Assembly (NCBI GenBank): GCA_905213895.1
Contig: CAJMKE010000001.1
Location: 1-64,000, forward strand
Direction: 5' to 3'
DNA from: an uncultured Alistipes sp.
GTDB taxonomy: Bacteria > Bacteroidota > Bacteroidia > Bacteroidales > Rikenellaceae
DNA: 64,000 nt
Shown here: one piece after another, positions 1 to 6,859 of the stretch
Layout: the number at the start of each line of letters is the position of its first letter
How positions within the stretch are numbered: position 1 is the first letter of the stretch
The notes under the pieces: generated by a model
The model's input: the letters and a program-made list of their open reading frames with translations, nothing else
Told to the model about the DNA's origin: nothing
Databases searched by the model: none
Position numbers and translations under genes: made by a program

Positions 1-115
1 GGCTTTCAGCCCTGACGGTAAAGTGGGTTCGTACCCAGCATCTGGCTTTCTTGTCTTGATAAAAATGAAAGTTTTCCATAATAAATTAAGTATTATTGGT
101 TGAATGGTAAAATGT

Positions 116-301
116 TTATGAAATACTGTTTGTAGTGAGTGTCAAAACAAGGTCTGTACACGCAGATGCGATATGTTCGGGTTGCAACACGTTCAATGCA
201 TGTAATAACGATAGGTTGCCGATTTCTTCATTCAGCATTATGTTCGCCTGTCGGTGATCGCAGTTATGCGATAGGCAGATCCGTTCGATAATGTCCGTCA
301 T
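116..301 (-). CDS. small hypothetical protein (61 aa)
   Basis: A short open frame with an ATG start in an AT-rich region belonging to the integrated element. The product is 61 residues with no signal peptide, membrane segment or motif I recognise. It has a helical, mildly acidic N-terminal half and several Cys/His residues (Cys9, His12, Cys14, His16) whose spacing does not match a known zinc finger. No neighbour supports a function. It may be a genuine small mobile-element protein or a chance frame; I favour genuine only slightly because codon use is balanced and no better frame exists on the other strand. Confidence 0.35.
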   Translation of the reverse strand: MTDIIERICLSHNCDHRQANIMLNEEIGNLSLLHALNVLQPEHIASACTDLVLTLTTNSIS

Positions 302-353
302 ATTTCTAAATTTCTGCTTTTACATTTATGAAAAGGAGAAATATGTGATATAG

Positions 354-632
354 GGCATATATGCGATATCGCCATCTTCTCTTTCCGTATTCGCAGGCTT
401 AAAAGGTCGTGCGAACCGGCAGGCAAGGTTTACGGGCAAAATACCGCAGATTGCCATCGAGGATGATTTTGCCCGTAATCCGCAGGACATAGACCTTGCC
501 GACGGCGATAAGCACGAAGTACCTTTGCCTGCGTATACGGGAAGAGAAAATGGCGTAAGAGATTTTATCGATAGATGCAAAGCAATGACAAAAAGAGACA
601 TAATATATCTGTATTATGGGAGAATAATGTAA
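354..632 (+). pseudogene. 3' remnant of an unidentified gene
   Basis: From a stop at 351 to TAA at 630-632 the + strand stays open for about 92 codons and reads like a real protein tail (acidic segment IEDDFARNPQDIDLADGDK, then a helical end with YLYYGR), but there is no ATG, GTG or TTG start in the stretch. I read it as the C-terminal remnant of a gene whose 5' part was lost when the mobile element was rearranged. The antisense frames over the same bases give Ser/Arg-rich sequences typical of shadows. This is the only support for a gene in the 302-675 interval; nothing else is visible there. Confidence 0.35.
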
Positions 633-675
633 ATTGCTTATAATTGTGTATTTATGTGATAATAATCGATGTTTT

Positions 676-954
676 ATGGTAAAGTTGATTTGCATTGACG
701 AACGTACATTCGTTAAAATTTGTGAATGCATTCGCAATTTATCTGATAAGATAGATGAGATTTGCAATGATGATTTCCGAGACGTGAATTGGATGTCGAG
801 TAGAGATGTCTGCACGTTGCTCGGAATAAGTCTCAGAAGTCTGCAAAATTATCGAGATACGGGAAAACTTGGGTATTCACGAATAGGAAATAAGTTGTAT
901 TATAAGTATGATGATGTGTTGCGGTTTATAAATGAATTTATCAATAATAAATGA
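676..954 (+). CDS. excisionase-like helix-turn-helix protein 1
   Basis: Small DNA-binding protein of the MerR/excisionase-type HTH_17 group that accompanies Bacteroidetes mobile elements. The N-terminal 35 residues form a predicted helical segment; the C-terminal half carries the winged-helix signature: a 'DVCTLLGISLRSLQNYRD' helix-turn-helix, then 'GKLGYSRIGNKLYY' as the wing and a final helix. Start chosen at the ATG at 676; an upstream TTG at 634 would add 14 poorly supported residues. It overlaps the next gene if that one starts at 932. Likely role: recombination directionality factor or transcriptional regulator of the element; which of the two genes does which is unknown. Confidence 0.7.
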   Translation: MVKLICIDERTFVKICECIRNLSDKIDEICNDDFRDVNWMSSRDVCTLLGISLRSLQNYRDTGKLGYSRIGNKLYYKYDDVLRFINEFINNK

Positions 955-1252
955 GCATATGGAATTACTTGATGATGACAACGAAACAATTAAAGATATG
1001 TATCGGTGTCTCAATCGTTTGTCGAATCATATCGATAAAATAGCCCAAATAGATCATAACGGTAGGAACAAAGAACGTTTCTTAGGTAATGTGGAACTGG
1101 CTCAATTGCTAAATGTTAGCCTACGTACATTGCAGGAATGGCGAAACTTGGGAACGATACCTTTTATTCAAGTCCGAGGAAAGATTTTATACCGAAAGAG
1201 TGATATAGATAGGGTATTGCAAAATAACTATTATGAAGAACGGCAGGATTGA
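932..1252 (+). CDS. excisionase-like helix-turn-helix protein 2
   Basis: Paralogue of the preceding gene with the same arrangement: helical N-terminus, then an HTH_17 fold ('ELAQLLNVSLRTLQEWRN'), wing ('IPFIQVRGKILYRK') and a C-terminal helix. The two proteins look like a tandem duplication that has diverged. Either the ATG at 932 (overlapping the previous gene) or the ATG at 959 just after its stop could start translation; 932 is listed as the longer option. The stop codon lies in the loop of a strong hairpin that also faces the convergent integrase gene. Pairs of such HTH proteins next to an integrase are common in Bacteroides integrative elements and usually control excision and transfer. 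Confidence 0.72.
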   Translation: MNLSIINEHMELLDDDNETIKDMYRCLNRLSNHIDKIAQIDHNGRNKERFLGNVELAQLLNVSLRTLQEWRNLGTIPFIQVRGKILYRKSDIDRVLQNNYYEERQD

Positions 1253-1265
1253 CCTGCCGTTCTTT
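1236..1265. terminator. bidirectional terminator between HTH gene and integrase
   Basis: Perfect 11-bp inverted repeat (AAGAACGGCAG, loop GATTGACC side, CTGCCGTTCTT) followed by T-rich sequence on the + strand and preceded by A/T-rich sequence for the opposite direction. It separates the convergent HTH and integrase genes. Confidence 0.7.
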
Positions 1266-1274
1266 TATTCGTTG

Positions 1275-2513
1275 TCAGACTGCCCGGCATTCAGAGAAAT
1301 TTTTCTCAACATTCTCCATATCTCGAATAATGGAACTATCCAGTATTTTAGCATAATGTTGTGTCATTTTGATATTTGAATGCCCTAAGATTTTCGAAAC
1401 ATTTTCTATCGACACTTTATTTGCGAGAAATACTACCGTCGCTGCCGTATGGCGTGCTATGTGTGTTGTCAACCGCTTTTTTATTCCGCACAAGTCTGCA
1501 ATTTCTTTCAAATACGCATTCATCTTTTGATTGCTCATTACCGGCAGTAGTACTCCTTTATGCAGACATTCGGGGTGATTCTCGTATTTTCTGATTATTG
1601 ACTGAGGAATCGATAGTAGCGGAATATTGCTTATCTGCTTTGTTTTCTGTCGCGCTTTGCGAATCCATAATGCTCCGTTATTATCTTTAATCAGGTGCTG
1701 TTGCGTCAGTTGATGTACATCCGCAAATGCAAGTGCCGTAAAACAGCAAAAAACAAATATATCCCGCACCTGCTCTAATCGTTTGACTGAAAAATTTCTG
1801 TTTATCAATCTGTCGAGTTCCTCTCTCGACAGAAATTCGATATTCACCTCTTCTGGCTTGAACTTTATTCCATAGAAAGGATCTTTTTTTAACCATTCGT
1901 TTGCCAGTGCTATTCGAACTACTTTTTTCAGAATTTTCAGATGTTTCAGAGCAGAGTTATGTTTGCAGTTTTTATCTGTTTTCAGCCAGAAGTCCAAGTC
2001 TCTGATAAATTGTCCGTCCAACTCATCTAATGAAACGTCATCTTTGCCATACCAACATTTTATAAATTCTCTCAATCTGTTTATTGCGTTGTCGAATTTT
2101 AGAATAGTAGATTTCGTATACTCTTTCCCGATTAGTGCTCGGCACTTTTCATTATGTTCGGCATATACGTTCAACAAACTTCGCTCGGTCTTGTCTCGAC
2201 CGTAATAGCAATCTCTGATTACACTCGCGGTAATTGTTTTGCCGTCGATCTCTAATTCGCGATGTATTTGCAGAACTTTTGCTCGAATCGTATTGATGTA
2301 ACGATTTAATTCTATCGCCACACGGTCTTTGCCTTTCGAGCACTCTTTTTTCTGGTTCCACAGATCGACCGGAATGCTGCGTTTGACGGCTACTTCTGCA
2401 ATCTGTTTGTTCACAGTGATACGCATACAGATAGGTGCTTCGCCGTTTTTCAACAGTTTCGATTTTTTGATGATGAATAATACGTTTAACGTACTGCGTT
2501 TTTCTGCTCCCAT
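1275..2513 (-). CDS. tyrosine recombinase / site-specific integrase
   Basis: Bacteroidetes-type phage integrase (SAM-like family) of 412 aa when started at the ATG at 2513; upstream in-frame codons reach 2585 but precede the conserved start of the family. The N-terminal arm-binding region (about residues 1-90), SAM-like core-binding domain (about 100-200) and C-terminal catalytic domain are all present. In the catalytic part I see 'HIARHT' (HxxRH) followed by 'LGHSNIKMTQHYAKI', giving the second Arg/His set and the nucleophilic Tyr near the C-terminus. Box I reads 'TALAFADV', without the usual Arg at the canonical place, as in many Bacteroidetes integrases. It sits beside tRNA-Lys, which is the probable integration target. 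GC content is clearly lower than in the core genes to the right. Confidence 0.92.
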   Translation of the reverse strand: MGAEKRSTLNVLFIIKKSKLLKNGEAPICMRITVNKQIAEVAVKRSIPVDLWNQKKECSKGKDRVAIELNRYINTIRAKVLQIHRELEIDGKTITASVIRDCYYGRDKTERSLLNVYAEHNEKCRALIGKEYTKSTILKFDNAINRLREFIKCWYGKDDVSLDELDGQFIRDLDFWLKTDKNCKHNSALKHLKILKKVVRIALANEWLKKDPFYGIKFKPEEVNIEFLSREELDRLINRNFSVKRLEQVRDIFVFCCFTALAFADVHQLTQQHLIKDNNGALWIRKARQKTKQISNIPLLSIPQSIIRKYENHPECLHKGVLLPVMSNQKMNAYLKEIADLCGIKKRLTTHIARHTAATVVFLANKVSIENVSKILGHSNIKMTQHYAKILDSSIIRDMENVEKNFSECRAV

Positions 2514-2699
2514 AAATTCAATGATTTTAATAGGTGTAAAATTAGTTTTCAGTACCCGAAATACGTCGATGCAAAATGATGACAATCAATGAAAAGAACG
2601 ACAAATCGTGGGAGAAAAAACGCACTTCTGAAAGTCCCACGAATAAGCCACGTGAAAATTGCTTCCAAATGGCTGTTCGTGCCGGTAGGATAAAAAGAA

Positions 2700-2732
2700 A
2701 AAGTCTTGAAATCATATGGATTTCAAGACTTT
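2700..2732 (-). terminator. terminator downstream of tRNA-Lys
   Basis: A perfect 14-bp inverted repeat (AAAGTCTTGAAATC / GATTTCAAGACTTT) with a 5-nt loop. Read on the minus strand it follows the tRNA by about 35 nt and runs into a T-rich tract, as expected for an intrinsic terminator of the tRNA transcript. It lies between the tRNA and the integrase gene, so if the tRNA 3' end is the attachment site this hairpin belongs to the element side. Confidence 0.75.
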
Positions 2733-2766
2733 GCTTAATTTTGCCGATTGTCTCGGCTTGCTTTTG

Positions 2767-2839
2767 TACCCCCTCAGGGGCTCGAACCCTGGACCCCAAC
2801 ATTAAGAGTGTCGTGCTCTACCAACTGAGCTAAAGAGGC
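2767..2839 (-). tRNA. tRNA-Lys (anticodon CTT)
   Basis: Minus-strand cloverleaf of 73 nt. The 7-bp acceptor stem contains G-U pairs. The D-arm reads GCTCAGTTGGTAGAGC, the anticodon arm is CGACA-CTCTTAA-TGTTG with CTT at positions 34-36, and the T-arm is CAGGG-TTCGAGC-CCCTG. CCA is not encoded. The integrase gene starts about 250 bp beyond its 3' end, so this gene is the likely attB site. Confidence 0.95.
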
Positions 2840-2920
2840 ATTTGCATCGAACTATCCCGTTCTTTGCGGATGCAAAGGTAGGTATAAAACTTCTTTTCTG
2901 CAAATTTTTTTGAGAAAAAT

Positions 2921-4225
2921 TTATCTGATTTTTACTTTGTCTGTACACCATTCGCCGTTTGCTCCCTCATACAGAATGGGTAAGCGGTTTTCGAGCGACT
3001 TCATGCGAAGGTATGATTCATATACGTTGATGCCTGTCGTGCCGCCTTTTCCGATGATGTAGCCGATAACCGACGGATGCGATTTCATCGTATGGTAGTT
3101 CTTTTCGTTGCGCAGAATATAGGTGTCGCGCCAAGCCGGTTCGTTGCTCGGATTGCCGCCGCGACGGATGGATGCTCCCGCAGCCGAAGTGTCGGTTGCA
3201 CTTGCCGCCATTACGTAGATTCCGCGTCTGTCGCACTCGTCGAGAAGCGACTCGGATGCTTTGTCGCTGCTGACGATTATGCCGTTGTAGCCGCTGGCGG
3301 CAATATTCCCGATTTCGGTTGCGGCGCAATATTCGGCGAGATACAGTTTTACTATTCTGCCGTTTACGTACATCGCGTTTCCGTTTACGTCTATCGACCT
3401 TGCGCCGATTTCACGACTTATGCACTCGGCTATGCGACCGTCGATGCGGTTGATGATGTCGAGTCGTAGCATTTCGGGATTGCCGGCACTCCATAAAGCC
3501 TGCTTCGGAATGCGGACGGCAAACCGTACCGTATCTTCGCGCCGCATGTCGAGTTCCAGTTCCCGATTCCCTTCGGCGAGTATCACTGTGTCGCGCAGAC
3601 AAAGCGTATAATTGAGTTTGGTGCGTTTCGGATTGAGTGCGTCGCATTTGACGGCTATTCCGAATTCGGCGATTCCGTCGCCATCGTCGTTAAGACGGGT
3701 GTCGCAAATGATGTCGCGAACCCGTATGGTCGGCTGGCATATTATCTTGATGTCGGATATTCCCGATTTGACGCCTTTGTAAATCTCGTTCGCCCGTGCA
3801 TCGTCGTGCTGGATTATCGCTATCTTGTTGCTGCCGTCGTGGGCATATTTCGTTATGTTGAATTCGGTTGCGGTCATTCCGTCGGGCGAGTAACCGACTT
3901 TTTTGCTGTTTACTTCGACCTCGAATGCTGCCGACGAGTAGCCGATACGCAGGATTATCTGGCGGTTCAGCCACGAAAGCGGCATAGAGAACGACGACGA
4001 GTACTCGGTGCGTCCGTCGGCTTTCGTACAGTTCCAAGCCGTCGGCATCGCTATGTAAGCGTATTTGTCGTTATCGCCGGCGATGACTCTGACTTTGTTG
4101 TACGGCAATATCTCGCGACGCGTCGGTTCGGTGTTTACGGGCTTGTCGCCGTCGAACGAGTATCTGACTTGCGCCGAAACCTGCACGGCACACAATATCG
4201 ATAGGATAATCGCTGTAAATCTCAT
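2921..4225 (-). CDS. secreted GH2-like protein, catalytically degenerate
   Basis: 434-residue exported protein with a signal peptide (about 1-18, ending VSA). The order of domains follows glycoside hydrolase family 2: jelly-roll sugar-binding domain (about 60-165), immunoglobulin-like domain (about 165-270, with the 'ALWSAGNPEMLRLDI' strand typical of GH2), then a TIM-barrel start ('VNGRIVKLYLAEYC'). The barrel is cut short. Where active GH2 enzymes have the acid/base motif GNE after 'HPSVI', this protein has GKG (about 392-394), and the chain ends shortly after 'PILYEGA', before the nucleophile region. It is therefore predicted to be inactive as a beta-galactosidase/glucuronidase, perhaps a carbohydrate-binding pseudoenzyme or a decaying gene. 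Periplasmic or surface location. It stands alone upstream of tRNA-Lys. Confidence 0.75.
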   Translation of the reverse strand: MRFTAIILSILCAVQVSAQVRYSFDGDKPVNTEPTRREILPYNKVRVIAGDNDKYAYIAMPTAWNCTKADGRTEYSSSFSMPLSWLNRQIILRIGYSSAAFEVEVNSKKVGYSPDGMTATEFNITKYAHDGSNKIAIIQHDDARANEIYKGVKSGISDIKIICQPTIRVRDIICDTRLNDDGDGIAEFGIAVKCDALNPKRTKLNYTLCLRDTVILAEGNRELELDMRREDTVRFAVRIPKQALWSAGNPEMLRLDIINRIDGRIAECISREIGARSIDVNGNAMYVNGRIVKLYLAEYCAATEIGNIAASGYNGIIVSSDKASESLLDECDRRGIYVMAASATDTSAAGASIRRGGNPSNEPAWRDTYILRNEKNYHTMKSHPSVIGYIIGKGGTTGINVYESYLRMKSLENRLPILYEGANGEWCTDKVKIR

Positions 4226-4246
4226 AACTCAAAATAGTTTCGTGTA

Positions 4247-4444
4247 GGCAAAATCAAAATAAGTTTTTCTTTGCCCTCGCTTATTCGTATCTTTAATTTC
4301 ATTTTAGATACTTCCGCTCGGCATAATCAAATTAAAATTTGCTTCTGCCCTCGCTTATTCGTATCTTTAACTTCGTTTTAGATACTCCGCCTCAACAAAA
4401 TTGCAAACAAGTTTGCTTTTGTATTCGGCTTATTCGTATCTTTG
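4247..4444 (+). repeat. triplicated promoter-like cassette (about 74-bp period)
   Basis: Three imperfect tandem copies of a unit containing CGCTTATTCGTATCTTT. The -7-like octamers lie at 4288-4295 (TATCTTTA), 4362-4369 (TATCTTTA) and 4437-4444 (TATCTTTG), i.e. spacings of 74 and 75 bp. Only the third has the complete Bacteroidetes -7 consensus TAnnTTTG, and it lies about 40 bp before the ATG at 4484. Similar cassettes occur before the steroid operon and secA. Confidence 0.65.
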
Positions 4445-4483
4445 TATTCGTTACAAAGTTATCAATTTTTCTCGAAAACCGAC

Positions 4484-4927
4484 ATGTCAAATCGCACGAA
4501 TCTTAATTTCCCTGCCGTAAAGATGCGCGTCAAGCGAATCGGCGACGCGACGTATGTATGGGACTCGCTGCGCGGAAAGTATCTGCTGCTGACTCCCGAA
4601 GAGCGTGTGCGGCGATATGCGATAGGATTTCTCGTGTCCCACTGCAATATTCCCGCGACTTCGCTCGTGCAGGAGTATCCGGTGTCGCTCAACGGCATGT
4701 CGCAGCGTGCCGACATCGTGGCTGTCGATGCCTCCGCCCGTCCGCTGATGCTCGTCGAGTGCAAGGCTCCCGACGTCAGAATCGATGCCGATGTCTTCGC
4801 ACAGGCGGTGCGCTATAATTCGGTCGTCGGCGCGAGATATGTCGTCCTTACAAACGGAATCACCCATTTCTGCTACGAATGCGAAGGCGGCGAATACCGT
4901 GCGCTGGGCGAATTTCCCCGATTTTAG
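4484..4927 (+). CDS. HsdR-N-type PD-(D/E)XK nuclease-fold protein
   Basis: 147-residue stand-alone protein resembling the type I restriction enzyme R-subunit N-terminal domain (HSDR_N_2). The core shows 'RADIVAVD' (Asp at about 77) and 'LMLVECKAP' (Glu-Cys-Lys at 92-94), the PD-(D/E)XK catalytic signature. There is no helicase domain and no HsdM/HsdS neighbour, so it is not a type I enzyme; such orphan proteins are common in Bacteroidetes and their role is unknown (DNA repair or structure-specific cleavage are possibilities). I chose the ATG at 4484 because an upstream ATG at 4442 lies inside the -7 element of the promoter. It converges with the LytTR gene, which ends at 4924, overlapping its last bases. 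Confidence 0.75.
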   Translation: MSNRTNLNFPAVKMRVKRIGDATYVWDSLRGKYLLLTPEERVRRYAIGFLVSHCNIPATSLVQEYPVSLNGMSQRADIVAVDASARPLMLVECKAPDVRIDADVFAQAVRYNSVVGARYVVLTNGITHFCYECEGGEYRALGEFPRF

Positions 4928-5667
4928 AACTTGTTCCCGATGTATTTTAGGAACGCCTCCTTGTAGTTTTCGCCGATAGGCACGTAGTCGTCGTTTTCGA
5001 GGAATATACGTCCTTTCGTGTAGCCCGTGATACATTTCAGATTGACTATGTACGAACGGTGTACCCGCATGAACGTGTCGGACGGCAGCGAACTCTCCAT
5101 ATTCTTCAACCGGAACAGCGTAACCACTTTCGTGCCGTCGTTCAGATTCATCCTGACATATTCGCCTTCGCTTTCGAGATATACGATATTGCTTATCTTT
5201 ATCAATGAGGTCTTGTAGTCGGCGCGTACCGAAATATACTCTTTGTCCGACGACGATTCGCTTTCCTCCGCCTCCGCGCGGCTTTCGGCAGCGGCATTCT
5301 TCATGTTCAGCAGTTCGTAGAGCGAGTTCGCCTTGTTCACCGAACGAGAGAACTCCTTGAATCCGAACGGTTTCAACAGATAGTCTATCGCATCGAGTTT
5401 GAACCCTTCTATGGCGTATTCCGAGTATGCCGTCGTGAATATTATCATCGGCGGCGATTCGAGCGAGCGCACGAAATCTACTCCGTTGAGGTCGGGCATG
5501 TTTATGTCCACGAAAATCAAATCCACTTTCTCGCCGAGCAGATACTGTTGTGCCTGCACGGCACTGTTGAACGTGCGCGCGAGTTCGAGAAACGGTATTT
5601 TCTCGATATAACCGGTTATCTGACGCAGTGCCAGCGGTTCGTCGTCAATTGCCAAGCATCTTATCAT
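4924..5667 (-). CDS. LytTR-family response regulator
   Basis: 247 aa cytoplasmic response regulator. Residues 1-120 form a receiver domain with the acidic pair 'IDDE' near the N-terminus, phospho-acceptor Asp at about 54 ('FVDINMPDLNG'), 'TAY' and Lys in 'LLKPF'. Residues about 140-245 form a LytTR DNA-binding domain ('VRMNLNDG...RVHRSYIVNL'). The ATG at 5667 lies within the end of the sensor kinase gene (23-bp overlap), so the two are translationally coupled. A TTG at 5673 is the only longer option and is less likely. It probably regulates genes elsewhere; no target is obvious here. Confidence 0.92.
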   Translation of the reverse strand: MIRCLAIDDEPLALRQITGYIEKIPFLELARTFNSAVQAQQYLLGEKVDLIFVDINMPDLNGVDFVRSLESPPMIIFTTAYSEYAIEGFKLDAIDYLLKPFGFKEFSRSVNKANSLYELLNMKNAAAESRAEAEESESSSDKEYISVRADYKTSLIKISNIVYLESEGEYVRMNLNDGTKVVTLFRLKNMESSLPSDTFMRVHRSYIVNLKCITGYTKGRIFLENDDYVPIGENYKEAFLKYIGNKF

Positions 5668-6742
5668 TTTCAATGGTCGGTATTGTGATGGTTACGCAGT
5701 ATTTGTCCTCCGAGGAGTCGTCTATGTTCAGTTCGAAACGGTTGCCGTATATCAGTTCGAGCCGTTTGCGGACGTTTTCGAGTCCGATTCCGGTCTGCCG
5801 TGTGCGCTTCGCCTCGTGAACCGAGTTCTCGAATTTCGCCGTTACCTTGCGCCCGTCATAGCGGATGTCGATATGTATGTACGACGGTTTGTTGTAACTG
5901 ATTCCGTGCTTGAAGGCGTTCTCCACGAACACTATGAAAATCAACGGCGGAATGACTATCTTGTTCGACAGGTCTTTCGGATAGTCGAACTTTATCTCGA
6001 CCTCCTGCGAATAGCGTATGCGCATCAGTTCGATATAGTTCTCGATGAATATCATGTCCTTTTTCATCGATATTCCCTCCGCCCCCGAGTCGTAGACGAC
6101 ATACCGCATCATGTTCGATAGTTCGATTACGCACTGTTTGGCTATCTCGGTGTCGATGTCTATCAATGCGTGTATGTTGTTCAGCGTGTTCATGAAGAAG
6201 TGCGGGTTTATCTGGTATTTCAGATAGTACATCTCCGCCTGAATCGTCTGCCGTTTCAGTATCTCCATGTCCTCGTCGTCCTGCATCGACTTGTAGAGCA
6301 TCTTGATTCCCAGATTCGCGCCGAACATGAATATTCCTAACAGTATGTTCCAGTACCATTCGAGGTCGGTCAATGCGGCGTGCCGCGATTCGATAAGGTT
6401 CGTCGTGTCGATTCCGGATATGGCGATTGCGAGTTGCGAGCGTTCGTAGACGTCTATCAGTGCGAACGTGATGCTGACCAGAACGAAACTCGACAGCAGA
6501 TACGTTATGATGTGCCGCTTTTTCTTGATGAGCAGTTTTGCAAGAAACTGATTGTGTATCAGGAACAGCAGGAAAAACGGCGTGATTTTTATCCATGCCG
6601 TCAGCACCTTGCCGAAATCTACGTGCAGTTCCGACATCAGTTTCGCATTCATGATAGGTATGAGATATACTACCAGCCACACCGCCCAGTATATCAGATT
6701 TTCGCCTATCGCCTGTTTTCTTATGACCGCTTTTTGTTTCAT
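5645..6742 (-). CDS. LytS/YehU-type sensor histidine kinase
   Basis: 365 aa membrane kinase. Four predicted transmembrane segments occupy roughly residues 14-32, 50-68, 76-98 and 128-150; a coiled linker follows, then a His_kinase domain with 'QINPHFFMNTLNNI' (phospho-acceptor His at about 181) and a HATPase domain with the N-box 'FVENAFKHG' and a 'GIGLENVRKRL' G-box. This is the LytS-like class that pairs with LytTR regulators, here the gene that directly follows and overlaps. The signal sensed is not evident; there is no periplasmic sensor domain of any size. A two-component operon of this kind is common in Bacteroidetes. Confidence 0.93.
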   Translation of the reverse strand: MKQKAVIRKQAIGENLIYWAVWLVVYLIPIMNAKLMSELHVDFGKVLTAWIKITPFFLLFLIHNQFLAKLLIKKKRHIITYLLSSFVLVSITFALIDVYERSQLAIAISGIDTTNLIESRHAALTDLEWYWNILLGIFMFGANLGIKMLYKSMQDDEDMEILKRQTIQAEMYYLKYQINPHFFMNTLNNIHALIDIDTEIAKQCVIELSNMMRYVVYDSGAEGISMKKDMIFIENYIELMRIRYSQEVEIKFDYPKDLSNKIVIPPLIFIVFVENAFKHGISYNKPSYIHIDIRYDGRKVTAKFENSVHEAKRTRQTGIGLENVRKRLELIYGNRFELNIDDSSEDKYCVTITIPTIENDKMLGN

Positions 6743-6805
6743 CCGGCTGCTAAATTTTTACAAATGTAATGTTTTTTCCCGAATCTTCGACTTCCGTCGA
6801 CGAAA

Positions 6806-6835
6806 CGGGGCGGCTGAATCGATTCAGCCGCCCCG
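6806..6835 (-). terminator. terminator of the plsY-ligase operon
   Basis: Perfect 30-bp palindrome with 15-bp arms (CGGGGCGGCTGAATC / GATTCAGCCGCCCCG). On the minus strand it lies about 25 nt after the ligase stop and is followed by TTTCG. It separates the ligase gene from the sensor kinase gene. Confidence 0.75.
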
Positions 6836-6859
6836 CAGTATATTCGGTGCGAAGTCTAT

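Noticed and set aside
1..115. Partial gene at the left edge
   Set aside because: Several short frames are open to the edge, but none shows a recognisable motif or enough length to support a call.
399..815. 138-codon minus-strand frame overlapping the HTH gene
   Set aside because: Overlaps the well-supported HTH gene and has unordered composition; the + strand frames are better.
4442..4483. Upstream ATG at 4442 as start of the HsdR-N gene
   Set aside because: It overlaps the -7 element of the closest promoter, so it cannot be in the mRNA as a start.
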